A DNA stretch of 64,000 bases from Pseudomonadota bacterium. GTDB lineage: Bacteria; Myxococcota_A; Polyangia; Polyangiales; Polyangiaceae. The notes under the pieces were generated by a model that ran no database searches, was not told where the DNA came from, and saw only the letters and a list, made by a program, of their open reading frames with translations. This document shows positions 25,155 through 33,953 of this stretch, one piece after another. The position numbers and the translations under genes are program-made. The first letter of the stretch is position 1, and each line of letters begins with the position of its first letter. Location: contig JAEYWK010000272.1 of NCBI GenBank assembly GCA_023431345.1, positions 1-64,000 of the forward strand. Reading direction: 5' to 3'.

Positions 25155-26277
25155 GCAGGAGCGCCTCGATCGCGAGCGAGCAACCTCGCGCCGGCGCGCC
25201 CGGTTGCCGCCCGAGCAGCTGAATGCCGCCGCCGCTGCGGCGCACCAAATCCTGCGTGACCACGCTCACCGCGCTGTCGACGTTGCCCAAGTCGGTGAAG
25301 CGCGCGAGGCCGGCCTCGCCGTTGGCGACGGGCCGGAGGTCGATTGGATCGACGGGGGTGACGCGCAGCCACGGCGGCTCGAAATACGTGCCCGGCTCGG
25401 CGCCGGGATGGGCGCGCCGGAGCTCGCTCTCCGTGATGCTGGCTTCGTAGAGCTGGCTGGTGAGCTCCGTCATGCCGTACTCACCGACGACGCGCGCCGG
25501 CTCGACCGCGAGCGCGCCGCTGACGGCCGCGCGCAGCTCTTCCAACGTCACTTCGCGGCTACGACCTTTGAAGCCTCCCGTCTGCATGACCACGCTGCCA
25601 GGCGGAAGCGAGAGCTGGTGCTGACCCCGGTCGTCGACCAGACGCACCAGGGCGAAGGCGGTTCCGAGCAGCAACACGGGCGAGCCGCGCTCGGCGGCGA
25701 CTCGACTCGCGCGCTCGAGGTTGGCGAAATCGACGCCGTCTTCTCGCAGCAGCCAGCGGCAACCCGAGCGACTGGAGAAGGCAGGCTCGAGCTCCCCCAG
25801 CCGCTCGCCGTCGAACTGCTCCATGAAGCGCGCCATCATGTAGGCGAGGGACGACGTCGGCGGATCTTCCGGCCGCGGAGCGAGCGCCACGACCACCGCG
25901 CGCCCCCGCGGGCCGAGCAGCGCGCGGCGACCGAACGCCAGCGAGAGCTTCTCGTAGGTGTCGCGGCGTCGCATGGCGTGTGTCCCGCGCTCGCTGCCGG
26001 TCGTGCCGCTGGTGTAAAAGCGCAGCGCGTCGAGCTCGGGCGCGAAGGTGGCGACTCGCGTGAGTCGGAACGCGTCGCTCGGCACCGGCACGATCTCGTC
26101 CGCCGAAGTGAGTGAGGCGCCGCGGGCTCGTAGCAGTCGCTGGTAACCAGGAGACGCTTCGGCTTGGAAGCGCGCGATGGCCAGCGCTAGCTCGTCGAAG
26201 TCCTCGCGGGCACCCGCGGCGAAGGCCTGCACGCGCTCATGCAAGGCATCAGAAGCTTCACGTAGCCGGGCGGTCAC
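25147..26277 (-). CDS. LuxE-like acyl-protein synthetase
   Basis: 376 residues related to the LuxE family (PF04443). It carries the adenylate-forming P-loop FYTSGTTGSERGTH (near residue 88), a later GEYGMTELTSQLYE block that matches the A5-type motif, and ARFTDLGNVDSAVSVVTQD toward the C-terminus, where the hinge Asp lies. LuxE activates a carboxylic acid as acyl-AMP and passes it to LuxC. Here it directly precedes LuxC with an 8-base overlap, as expected for a functional pair. The acid substrate is unknown. The GTG start follows the class III aminotransferase by 9 bases. Confidence 0.85.
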   Translation of the reverse strand: MTARLREASDALHERVQAFAAGAREDFDELALAIARFQAEASPGYQRLLRARGASLTSADEIVPVPSDAFRLTRVATFAPELDALRFYTSGTTGSERGTHAMRRRDTYEKLSLAFGRRALLGPRGRAVVVALAPRPEDPPTSSLAYMMARFMEQFDGERLGELEPAFSSRSGCRWLLREDGVDFANLERASRVAAERGSPVLLLGTAFALVRLVDDRGQHQLSLPPGSVVMQTGGFKGRSREVTLEELRAAVSGALAVEPARVVGEYGMTELTSQLYEASITESELRRAHPGAEPGTYFEPPWLRVTPVDPIDLRPVANGEAGLARFTDLGNVDSAVSVVTQDLVRRSGGGIQLLGRQPGAPARGCSLAIEALLRD

Positions 26278-26286
26278 GGAGTAGGC

Positions 26287-27624
26287 TCATTCGAGGCTGG
26301 AAACTTGCTCGGCGATCACGGGCACCGAAGCCATGAGCACGCCTTCATCGATGTTCAGGGCCGGCGTCAGCACTAGCACCTCGCGCTTCCCGCCGCCCGT
26401 GGAGGTGACGTAGCCCGCTTGCAGCAGCCGGCGCATCAGCTGGCTGGCCTTGCCGGGCCGGTCGCCGAGATCGATGCCGAGCATGAGGCCGCGGCCGCGC
26501 ACCTCGCGCACCTTGCCGCCCGCGCGAAGCGAAAGCTCGAGCTCGGTTCGGTAGCGGGCCCCGAGCTCGGCCGCCCGCGCGGGCAGCTGCTCGCGGCTGA
26601 GCACGTCGAGCGTGGCGATCGCGGCGCTGCACGCCAGCGGCGCGCCGGCGAACGTGGAGGTGTGCACGACCTCGGCTTCGCGTCGCCAGCTCCGCAGCAC
26701 GTCGGCCCGACCGATCAGCGCGCTGACGGGCAAACCCCCGCCCAAGCCCTTGCCGAGGCAGATCAGGTCCGGCACGACGCCTTCGGCCAGGGTGCGGAGC
26801 CAGTCTCCCGCGCGGCCGAGGCCGGTCCAGATCTCATCGGCGATCAGCAGCGCGGCGTGCTCCTTGGTCAGACGCGACAGCTCGCTCAGGAAGCCCTCGG
26901 GCGGAGGCACGACGCCGCCGCGCCCCAGCACGGGCTCGATCAGCAGCGCGCCCACGTCGCCTCGCGAGAGCAGCGCCCGGCACACCTCGAGGCTCTCGTC
27001 GGTCGCGCGCGCGTCGACCGGATACGGCGCGAACGAGACGTGGCGGCTCAGCTCGTCGCTGAATGGCGCTCGGTAGCTCTCGCGCAGGCCGCAAGCCGCG
27101 AGCGGCCCGTAGCCGAGGCCGTGATAAGCGGCGCTGAACGCGACGACGCCGGGCTTGCCGGTAGCAAGCTTGGCGGTTTTCAACCCCGCGCTCACCGCGT
27201 CCGAGCCCGACTGAGCCAAGATGCCTTGCGCGTTCGCTTCGGGGTAGAGCCGCGTGAGCCGCTCGAGCAAGGCGATCTTCGCGTCGGAGGGGTAGAGATC
27301 ACCGAGCGCTTGCAGCAGCCGCTCGGATTGCAGGCGCACCACTCGCGCCACGCTCGGGTGCAAGTGACCGAGCAGCAGCGCGCCGAATCCGCCGGCCAAG
27401 TCGACGTAGCGATTGCCATCGACGTCGGACACGTTGGAGCCGCGACCGACGGCGTAGACGATTCCTCCGGGCGGCCCGGGCGGCAAGCTCGGCCCCATCG
27501 GCGCCGCCACGTGGGCGTGACGAACGAGCCAGGTTCGGGAAGTCGGTCCGGGCGGGCGCACCCGAATCAGCGGTGGCTCGTCGCGGTGCGGCGTTTCTGT
27601 CGTCTCGCTGGTGGTCACGAGCAC
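26287..27624 (-). CDS. PLP aminotransferase class III
   Basis: 445 residues. Class III (omega-type) aminotransferase: GSNVSDVDGNRYVDLAGGFG, a phosphate-binding SGSDAVSAGLKTAK, AAYHGLGYG, Asp263 in LLIADEIWTGLGRAG and PLP lysine K292 in CLGKGLGGGLPVSA. This class often acts on terminal amines or aldehydes (ornithine, diaminobutyrate, putrescine), so it is a good candidate to aminate the aldehyde made by LuxC. The GTG at 27624 overlaps the GGDEF gene by 10 bases; a GTG at 27618 (GTGA overlap) is equally possible. Confidence 0.9.
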   Translation of the reverse strand: MLVTTSETTETPHRDEPPLIRVRPPGPTSRTWLVRHAHVAAPMGPSLPPGPPGGIVYAVGRGSNVSDVDGNRYVDLAGGFGALLLGHLHPSVARVVRLQSERLLQALGDLYPSDAKIALLERLTRLYPEANAQGILAQSGSDAVSAGLKTAKLATGKPGVVAFSAAYHGLGYGPLAACGLRESYRAPFSDELSRHVSFAPYPVDARATDESLEVCRALLSRGDVGALLIEPVLGRGGVVPPPEGFLSELSRLTKEHAALLIADEIWTGLGRAGDWLRTLAEGVVPDLICLGKGLGGGLPVSALIGRADVLRSWRREAEVVHTSTFAGAPLACSAAIATLDVLSREQLPARAAELGARYRTELELSLRAGGKVREVRGRGLMLGIDLGDRPGKASQLMRRLLQAGYVTSTGGGKREVLVLTPALNIDEGVLMASVPVIAEQVSSLE

Positions 27625-28556
27625 ACGCGGTTGCGGCCGCCACGCTTGGCTTCGTACAGCTTCTCGTCCGCCCGTTGGATCAAGTCAGCGGCGACCTTGT
27701 CGTTCTCACCGAGCAGGGCCGTACCGATGCTGACCGTGACGGGGATGCGCTCACCTTGAAACACGAAGGCGTGATTGGCCACGCGCGCGCGCAGGCTCTC
27801 GGCGAGCGCGGCCGCGCCCGGCAGCGGCGTCTCCGGGAGCAAGATCACGAACTCTTCTCCGCCGTAGCGGGCGAACACTTCCTCGCGCCGGATACGCTCT
27901 TGCACGATGCGCGCGAGCTCACGCAGCACGTGATCGCCCGCGAGGTGACCGTACTGATCGTTGATGCGCTTGAAGAAATCGATGTCGAACATCAGCAAGC
28001 TGAGGTCGCGCTCGTAGCGACGCGCGCGCATCAGCTCCTTCTCGAGCGCCTCGAACAGGGCACGCTTGTTGTGGATTTGCGTGAGACCATCGACGATGGT
28101 CATGCGGTAAATCTCTTCGTGGTACTTCGCTTCGGCGTCGGCACCGGACAAGAACTTCAAGATGCTAGGGCCGATTTTGATGCGATCGCCGTTCACGAGC
28201 AGCTGCTCTCGCGCGATCTGCTCTTCGTTCACGTAGGTGCCGTTCGTCGAGCCGTCGTCGACGACGTACCAGGCGCCGGCGCGACGCTCGAGGTGGGCGT
28301 GACGGCGCGAGACGGAGTCGCCTTCCAGCACGATTTGGCTATCGGCGCCGCGGCCGACGCGGGTCGGGCTTTTATCGAGCACGAAGCGCTTGCCCAACAG
28401 GCCTGGCTCGGCCGTGTAAATGACGACCAGGCAGTCGTTGCTGGGCGAGTCGTCGGGCGGTGGCTGCTGAACCACCTGCGTGACGCGCGTCTTCTCGTCG
28501 TAGTCAGCTGTCACGCCCGCCCCCAGCTCGCGCTCGGTCCGGTCGGGCCCCGACAT
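27615..28556 (-). CDS. FHA-GGDEF diguanylate cyclase
   Basis: 313 residues from the ATG at 28556, chosen for the GGGGGGAG stretch about 7 bases upstream; a GTG at 28562 is possible. The FHA domain (residues 40-135) shows VGRGADSQIVLEGDSVSRRH and GSTNGTYVNEEQ, which reads phosphothreonine. The GGDEF domain (150-310) has DGLTQIHNKRALFEAL, DIDFFKRINDQYGH and the active site RYGGEEFVILL. The upstream inhibitory I-site is RREE rather than RxxD, so product feedback is probably lost. It is the first gene of the operon with LuxE/LuxC, so c-di-GMP or kinase signalling may be linked to that pathway. Confidence 0.93.
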   Translation of the reverse strand: MSGPDRTERELGAGVTADYDEKTRVTQVVQQPPPDDSPSNDCLVVIYTAEPGLLGKRFVLDKSPTRVGRGADSQIVLEGDSVSRRHAHLERRAGAWYVVDDGSTNGTYVNEEQIAREQLLVNGDRIKIGPSILKFLSGADAEAKYHEEIYRMTIVDGLTQIHNKRALFEALEKELMRARRYERDLSLLMFDIDFFKRINDQYGHLAGDHVLRELARIVQERIRREEVFARYGGEEFVILLPETPLPGAAALAESLRARVANHAFVFQGERIPVTVSIGTALLGENDKVAADLIQRADEKLYEAKRGGRNRVCS

Positions 28557-29062
28557 GCGCACTCCCCCCAGGGAAGGCGAGGGTCGGCTGAGCCCAGAAC
28601 GGAAAAATCATAAGCTTCCCGAACACTTCAGGGTAACCCGTCCGATTTGGCACCGTCAAGGGAGCCACTCGAGCGTTTGCCTCGAGCCCGTAGGCCAAGG
28701 CGGAGGAGTCGATTGCCGCTTGGAGAGCCGGCGGGCACCCCTATAGGTGGGTTTCAGCCCGGCGGGAAGCAGGCGCACGCCCTCTCGACGACAAGAAGCA
28801 GGGCTCCGAACGCCCGATGGCAAGCTGAGACCGTTAGTATTCGAAACTGCTAGAAAAATGCCGTCAGAGCTGCAGCGCCGCCAGCAGGCCGTGACTCGGA
28901 AGCTCCTCGACGAGCGCGCGGCGCTTCAGTGGCGGCTGTGCCTCGGCCTGGATGACTCGAATTGAGACGTCCGGGTCACTCGCCCCACCACCGCCTCGCA
29001 TCAACCGAGGATTCGCGCACGTAGCTTGACGTTCGCGCGGCGCCGCGACACTTCCCCGTCCG
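28557..29062. promoter_or_regulatory. divergent intergenic region with a sigma-70-like promoter for the GGDEF-LuxCE operon
   Basis: This 506-base gap holds no gene; short ORFs in it lack starts and families. On the minus strand TTGACG (28654-28659) is followed after 17 bases by TTACCC (28631-28636), a fair -35 and a weak -10 for the operon starting at 28556. A TGGCAC at about 28649 has no matching -12 element, so it was not called sigma-54. No clear promoter for the GH9 gene at 29063 was found. Confidence 0.35.
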
Positions 29063-30985
29063 ATGAAACGCTCGCTGCGCCGGTTCGGCGTCGTGCCGGG
29101 CGCCTTCACGTCGCTCGTTGCGCTCGCGGCGGCGTGTCGGCCGACGGATTCGGCCACGCCCATGCTCGCTCCCCCTGCGGCCTCCGCGGCGCCCGCTGGC
29201 AGCGCGGTCGCGCCGACGAGGAGCGCGCCGGCGATGCCGGGCAAGAACGTGCCGGCGATCAAGGTGAACACCGTCGGCTACCCCGCGGCTTGGCGCAAGC
29301 TCGCGATGCTCAACGTGTCGCCGGTGGGCGCGGTCGTCAAAGACGAATCGGGCAAGCTGGCTTATGCGTTCAAGCCCGCCGACCTCGTCGACAAGGGCAA
29401 GGACGCGAGCTCGCTCGACTTGGTTTGGCAGGCGGACTTCAGCGCGCTCACGTCCCCCGGACGCTACTACGTCGAAGCGTCCGGCGTGAGGTCGGACCTC
29501 TTCAGCATCGGCACGGGGCTCTATCGAGAGGTGCTCGCTGCCGGCCTCAAGCACTTCTACTTTCAGCGCTGCCGCACGAAGCTCGAAGCTCCGTATGCTG
29601 TCTGGGAGGGTGACGCTTACACGCGCGACGCGGCTTGCCACGTGCATGACGACATCGCCTTCGACTACGCGGATTACCCCGAGAAGAAGCGCAAGTGGCG
29701 ACCCGAAGCCGGCTGGCACGACGCGGGGAACTACGAGCAATACATCCCGTCGACGGGTCCGACCGCGCAAGCGCTCTTGATGGCCTACGAAGCGCGTCCG
29801 TCTCTCTTTCGAGATGGCCCGGGCAACTTGCCCGAGTCAGGCAACAGGGTGCCGGACATCTTGGACGAAGCCAAATGGGGGCTACTGTGGATCCTCTCAC
29901 TGCAGGAGCCGGACAGCGGCGCCTTCCGTGCGCGCGAAGCCGTGTTCGATTGGTCCGAGGGCAAGCCGCAGAACGAGCGCAAGCCACACTGGATCGCGGG
30001 CGTCGGTACGGCCAGCACCGCGAAGGCGGCCAGCGTGCTCGCGGTCGCGGCGCGCGTCTACCAGCCGTTCGATGCGGCGTTTGCGGCTCGCTGCGCCAAG
30101 GCTAGCCGCGCGGCGTGGGCCTTCCTCGAAAAGCACCCCGAGCGGATCTTGGTAGACGGCAAGGGCAGCGGCCAGCCCTTGTGGGATGACTCGAGCGAGT
30201 ACCAGGAGACGGGCGCGCGCTTGATCGCTGCCGTCGAGGTCTGGCGGAGCTTCCGCCTTCCCGAGGCGCTCGACAAAGCGCGCGCGCTGCTCGAGGACCC
30301 GGAGACGCAGCCGGAGAAGTTCTTCTCCGGCGCCTGGGCCAACCTCAGCCGCTGGGGCCTGGCGGGCCTCGCGCGCGACGAGAAGACCCCGAAGGGCTTG
30401 CGCGACGAGGCGAAGCAGCGCCTGCTCGCGGCGGTGGAGATCGCGCGCGCTCGAGTCGAGGACAAGGACGGCTACCGCTGCGCCTCGACGCCGGACGACT
30501 ACTACTGGGGCCACAACTCGAACCTGCTCGAGAAGGCCCACCAGTTCTCGATCGCGCTGGAGCTGGACCCGTCGCGGGTGTGGCTACGCGAGGCGCTCCG
30601 CGATCAATGGCATTGGATCCTCGGGCGCAACCCCAACGGCTTCTCGATGGTCACCCGCATCGGCAAGGGCCCCGAGCGCATGTATCACACGGAGTGGGGG
30701 AAGACGCAGAAGCCCGCCCCGGGCTACCTCGTCGGAGGCCCGAACGGTAAACAGATGGGCTTCCTGGCTCCGGGCGCGCCGGCGAAGGCGCTGCTCTGGG
30801 ACAACGACCAGCCGCTCCGCTCCGGTCTGCCGCCGCACAGTTTGTGGCACGCCGATCAGAGCGACCTCTGGGACGGCGGCTTCCTCGGCGAAGGCGAGTG
30901 GAGCAACGGCTGGTGGGCCGCGACGGAACCGGACATCTATTATAACGCCAACCTCGTCCTGGTCGCCGCCGCGCTCCAGGAGTGA
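29063..30985 (+). CDS. glycoside hydrolase family 9 lipoprotein with altered catalytic motif
   Basis: 640 residues. The lipoprotein signal ends LAAA-C25, followed by an Ala/Pro linker, an Ig-like CelD_N-type domain (about 65-150, IKVNTVGYPAAWRKLAML) and a GH9 (alpha/alpha)6 barrel. The usual GWxDAGD motif reads GWHDAGN: D220 remains but the second aspartate, the general base in characterised GH9 cellulases, is N223. The C-terminal acid region ATEPDIYYNANLV keeps Glu with correct spacing to YNA. HQFSIALELDPSRVWLREAL and LGRNPNGFSMVTRIG also fit GH9. It may be a weak hydrolase, a binding protein, or act on another glycan. It is monocistronic. Confidence 0.88.
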   Translation: MKRSLRRFGVVPGAFTSLVALAAACRPTDSATPMLAPPAASAAPAGSAVAPTRSAPAMPGKNVPAIKVNTVGYPAAWRKLAMLNVSPVGAVVKDESGKLAYAFKPADLVDKGKDASSLDLVWQADFSALTSPGRYYVEASGVRSDLFSIGTGLYREVLAAGLKHFYFQRCRTKLEAPYAVWEGDAYTRDAACHVHDDIAFDYADYPEKKRKWRPEAGWHDAGNYEQYIPSTGPTAQALLMAYEARPSLFRDGPGNLPESGNRVPDILDEAKWGLLWILSLQEPDSGAFRAREAVFDWSEGKPQNERKPHWIAGVGTASTAKAASVLAVAARVYQPFDAAFAARCAKASRAAWAFLEKHPERILVDGKGSGQPLWDDSSEYQETGARLIAAVEVWRSFRLPEALDKARALLEDPETQPEKFFSGAWANLSRWGLAGLARDEKTPKGLRDEAKQRLLAAVEIARARVEDKDGYRCASTPDDYYWGHNSNLLEKAHQFSIALELDPSRVWLREALRDQWHWILGRNPNGFSMVTRIGKGPERMYHTEWGKTQKPAPGYLVGGPNGKQMGFLAPGAPAKALLWDNDQPLRSGLPPHSLWHADQSDLWDGGFLGEGEWSNGWWAATEPDIYYNANLVLVAAALQE

Positions 30986-31022
30986 CGGCGCCGGGATCGC
31001 GTCGAGCGTCTCGTCGTTCGTA

Positions 31023-31092
31023 GGTGTCGGTATTCATTGGTGTTGTTGTCACTCGCGCGTGCTGCGAGAAAAAAGCGTCCGACGGTGTCGGT
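31023..31092 (+). promoter_or_regulatory. repeated GGTGTCGGT motif upstream of the DGPF/ECF42 pair
   Basis: GGTGTCGGT occurs at 31023-31031 and again at 31084-31092. ECF42 sigma factors are reported to use a -35 element close to TGTCGA and to drive the adjacent DGPF gene, so the second copy (67 bases before the ATG at 31159) is a candidate autoregulated promoter. A hairpin (CCGGGCCCA/TGGACCCGG, one mismatch, 31119-31140) lies in the putative leader. This is motif similarity only. Confidence 0.35.
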
Positions 31093-31158
31093 TCTGAAGC
31101 CCCGTGAACGCCATACAGCCGGGCCCACTTTTGGACCCGGAATGGAGACGACGAAGCG

Positions 31159-31521
31159 ATGCGCTATTTGGTTCTCATCGGTCACGACGAAAAGGGCGGC
31201 CAAGAGCTGACCTCGGAGCAGCAGGAGGCGCTGTTCACCGCGTACCAAAAGTACGAGCAAGAGCTGAAAAAGGCGGGAGTGCTGCTCGGGGGCGACCCGC
31301 TTCAGCCTAGCAGCGGGGCGGTGCGCATCAGCGGCGAGGCCGGCAAGCGCAAGCTCCTGGATGGTCCGTTCAGTGAGTCGAAAGAGATCATCGGCGGCTA
31401 CGTCCTGCTCGAGGTCAAGTCGCGAGACGAGGCGGTGGAGTGGGCGTCGCGCTGTCCGGCAGCTCAGCTGGGCAGCTGGAGCTACGTCGAGCTGCGCGAA
31501 ATCCAGGAACTTCCTCGCTGA
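31159..31521 (+). CDS. YCII-related / DGPF-domain protein
   Basis: 120 residues. MRYLVLIGHDEKGGQELTSE at the start and the signature LLDGPFSESKEIIGGYVLLE (residues 66-87) define the DGPF type of the YCII superfamily, a dimeric alpha/beta barrel with a possible active-site His or Asp. DGPF genes are regularly co-transcribed with ECF42 sigma factors, exactly as here, and are proposed direct targets of the sigma factor. Biochemical function unknown. Confidence 0.92.
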   Translation: MRYLVLIGHDEKGGQELTSEQQEALFTAYQKYEQELKKAGVLLGGDPLQPSSGAVRISGEAGKRKLLDGPFSESKEIIGGYVLLEVKSRDEAVEWASRCPAAQLGSWSYVELREIQELPR

Positions 31522-31554
31522 CGCGGGCCTGCCGCGGTGCTCAGGTCGGGGGTG

Positions 31555-32814
31555 ATGACGGCTCCCGACCCGCACCGCGTGGCGGCCGCGGTTTGGCGCA
31601 TCGAGTCCGCCAAGCTGATCGCAGCGCTCACGCGCTTGCTGCGCAGCGTGGAGCTGGCGGAAGAGATCGCGCAAGACGCGTTCGTGGAAGCCCTCGACGC
31701 CTGGCGCCGCGGGGGCGTTCCCGACAGCCCCGGCGGTTGGTTGATGCAGGCGGCCAAGCACCGCGCCCTGGACGCCTTGCGTCGGACGCGCACGGCAGAG
31801 CGCCATGCCGGCGAGCTCGAGCGCCAGCTCGACCCAGCTCGCGCCAGCAGCTTCGACGAGGCTCCAGACGACCTCGTCGGCGATGACCTCTTGCGCTTGA
31901 TGTTCGTGGCCTGCCATCCCGTTCTCTCGTCCGAGGCGCGCGTCGCGCTGACGCTGCGCCTGCTGGGCGGGCTCACCACCGCGGAGATCGCGCGCGCGTT
32001 CCTGACGCGCGAAGCCACGGTCTCGCAGCGCATCACGCGGGCGAAGCGCACCCTCGCCGAGCAGGGCGTCCCGTTCGAGCTGCCAGGGGCGGCCGACCTG
32101 CGGGCGCGCGTCGACACCGTGCTCGAGGTCATCTACCTGATCTTCAACGAGGGCTACCTGGCGACTCGGGGCGATGACTGGATGCGCCCGTCGCTCTGCG
32201 CCGATGCGCTGCGCCTCGGCCGCATCTTGGCGGAGCTGATGCCCAGCGACGCCGAGGTTCACGGGCTGGTTGCCCTGATGGAGATGCAATCCTCGCGTGT
32301 CCGCGCGCGCAGCGGGCCAAACGGAGAGGCGATCCTGCTTTTGGATCAAGATCGCTCGCGGTGGGACGCGCTCCTGGTTCGGCGCGGGCTGGATGGCTTG
32401 GCTCGAGCCGAAGCCTTGGCTCGAGGCGTCGCGGGGCCGTACTTGCTGCAAGCGTCGATCGCGGCCTGTCACGCACGAGCCGCGAACGCGGCGGAGACGG
32501 ATTGGCCGCGCATCGCGGCGCTGTACGCGGCGTTGATGTGCAGAGCTCCTTCACCCATCGTGGAGCTGAATCGCGCTGTCGCTGCCGGTATGGCTTTCGG
32601 CCCACGCGCGGGGCTCGCCATCATCGACCCGCTCCGTGACGATCCTACGCTAGCCACGTATCCGTTCTTGCCCAGCGTGCGCGCTGACTTCCTCGCGAAG
32701 CTGGGGCGGTTCGGCGAAGCGCAGGCCGAAGCCGAGCGCGCCGCCGCTCTCACCAAGAACGAGCGCGACCGCGCGTTGTTCCTCGAGCGCGCCGCCAGCT
32801 ACGCGTCGCGGTAG
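31555..32814 (+). CDS. ECF42-group RNA polymerase sigma factor with C-terminal extension
   Basis: 419 residues from the ATG at 31555 (GGGGG just upstream; a GTG at 31537 would add 6). Sigma region 2 covers about residues 8-75 (VWRIESAKLIAALTRLLRSV, ELAEEIAQDAFVEALDAW). Region 4 covers 125-175 (LTLRLLGGLTTAEIARAFLT, EATVSQRITRAKRTL). The extra ~240 residues (DLRARVDTVLEVIYLIFNEG onward, with TPR-like helices) are the hallmark of ECF42; in that group the extension is needed for activity and there is no cognate anti-sigma factor. The pairing with a DGPF gene supports the assignment. Confidence 0.93.
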   Translation: MTAPDPHRVAAAVWRIESAKLIAALTRLLRSVELAEEIAQDAFVEALDAWRRGGVPDSPGGWLMQAAKHRALDALRRTRTAERHAGELERQLDPARASSFDEAPDDLVGDDLLRLMFVACHPVLSSEARVALTLRLLGGLTTAEIARAFLTREATVSQRITRAKRTLAEQGVPFELPGAADLRARVDTVLEVIYLIFNEGYLATRGDDWMRPSLCADALRLGRILAELMPSDAEVHGLVALMEMQSSRVRARSGPNGEAILLLDQDRSRWDALLVRRGLDGLARAEALARGVAGPYLLQASIAACHARAANAAETDWPRIAALYAALMCRAPSPIVELNRAVAAGMAFGPRAGLAIIDPLRDDPTLATYPFLPSVRADFLAKLGRFGEAQAEAERAAALTKNERDRALFLERAASYASR

Positions 32815-32833
32815 CGGCGCGAGGCGCGGCGTG

Positions 32834-33301
32834 TCAACGAGTGTGGCAGGTGATGACGAGCACGTCGCGCGACGTGCGAGCCACGCTGCCGCAGGCGCTG
32901 ACGTCGCGCAGGAAGTAGCGAGCACCGCCCGCCGGCTCGGAGCTCAAGCAATAGTCGTCGTTCGTCATGCGCAGCCGCTTGGTTTCCTCGAGGTAGCGGT
33001 CGACCGCCTCGGCAGACGGCAAGCGAGCTTGCGCCGTCAGCCGCCAGTCAGTCCAGCTCTCGTAATGGAGCGTCTCAATCACGGCGTCGGCCGGGAGCGG
33101 CGCCGGGAGATGTGCGGACAGGAACGCGCGAGCCTCGGTGAGGCTGGAGAAATCGCCCAGATCGCGGGTGGTGTCGGAGAAGGCCAGCGCCGCTGCGACG
33201 AAAATCGCGACCACTCCGGCCAAGGCGAGCAGACCGAAGCCCGCGGCGAGCCACACGATGACCCGAGCGCGCCGCGCCTCCGCCGGTGCGCCTGCGGTCA
33301 T
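32834..33301 (-). CDS. small single-pass membrane protein of unknown function
   Basis: 155 residues from the ATG at 33301, which overlaps the stop of the TPR gene (ATGA). One transmembrane helix lies at about residues 14-41 (VIVWLAAGFGLLALAGVVAI), preceded by basic residues, so the rest (ETLHYESWTDWRLTAQARLP, cysteines in DDYCLSS, SACG and ITCH) is probably outside the cytoplasm. No known family recognised. It is convergent with the ECF42 gene, with 19 bases between the stops. Confidence 0.7.
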   Translation of the reverse strand: MTAGAPAEARRARVIVWLAAGFGLLALAGVVAIFVAAALAFSDTTRDLGDFSSLTEARAFLSAHLPAPLPADAVIETLHYESWTDWRLTAQARLPSAEAVDRYLEETKRLRMTNDDYCLSSEPAGGARYFLRDVSACGSVARTSRDVLVITCHTR

Positions 33302-33891
33302 GAGCCCGCTTCGCCGCGCAGCGCCGTCACGACGTCGAGCAGCGCTCTGCGGGCCTCGACATGGCTCGGGAGCAGCGCCAGCGCACGCTCGAAGCTGGCT
33401 TTGGCGTCCTCGAAGCGCTCGCGAGCGCGATGCAGCAGGCCGAGCTGATAATGCGCCTCCTCCACTGCGCCCTCCGTGCACTCGGCGGCGCGCGCTTGTT
33501 GGGCGAGCGCTTCGTCGAGCCTGCCCATCTTGAACAGCAGCGCTCCCACCGCAACATAGCCAGCCGCGTGCTCGGGACGCAGGGCGATGACCTTGCGGTG
33601 CTCGACGATGGCCTGCTCGAATTGACCGCTCGCCTCGTAGAGCTCTCCGAGCTCTCGATGCACCGTGTAGACGGCGTCCGGCTCACAGGCGGCGATGGCC
33701 TGGGAGAACGACGTTTCGGCCTCCGTGTAGCGAGCCATCGACGTCAGCAAGCGGCCCTGCAGGATCAGGGCATTGGCGTCATCCGGCGCATCTCGCAACA
33801 TTTCTCGCACGACGAGCAGCGCGGACGCGGGCCGAGCGTCGTCTTCCAAGCCCCGAACTCGATCCCGCAGGCGTCGCCGCTGGTCAGCCAT
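33298..33891 (-). CDS. TPR-repeat protein
   Basis: 197 residues from the ATG at 33891; a GTG at 33927 is a weaker alternative. At least four tetratricopeptide repeats are visible (NALILQGRLLTSMARYTEAE, GELYEASGQFEQAIVEHRKV, AVGALLFKMGRLDEALAQQA, QLGLLHRARERFEDAKASFE). There is no signal peptide, so it is probably a cytoplasmic scaffold. It forms a two-gene operon with the membrane protein that follows and is divergent from a sigma-54-controlled lipoprotein gene. Confidence 0.85.
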   Translation of the reverse strand: MADQRRRLRDRVRGLEDDARPASALLVVREMLRDAPDDANALILQGRLLTSMARYTEAETSFSQAIAACEPDAVYTVHRELGELYEASGQFEQAIVEHRKVIALRPEHAAGYVAVGALLFKMGRLDEALAQQARAAECTEGAVEEAHYQLGLLHRARERFEDAKASFERALALLPSHVEARRALLDVVTALRGEAGS

Positions 33892-33953
33892 CGGCGAGGA
33901 TTTTCCCACGAAGGGACCGGCTTGCACGAGCGGAAACCGCCGCTCCGGACGTT

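Noticed and set aside
26419..27759. 446-codon plus-strand ORF opposite the class III aminotransferase
   Set aside because: Antisense shadow; no start signal and no recognisable domain.
22903..28556. LuxC/LuxE as part of a bioluminescence operon
   Set aside because: There is no luxA, luxB or luxD; the neighbours are aminotransferases and a diguanylate cyclase.
28646..28665. TGGCAC as a sigma-54 promoter for the GH9 gene
   Set aside because: There is no TTGC/TGC at the -12 position, and it lies 400 bases from the gene.
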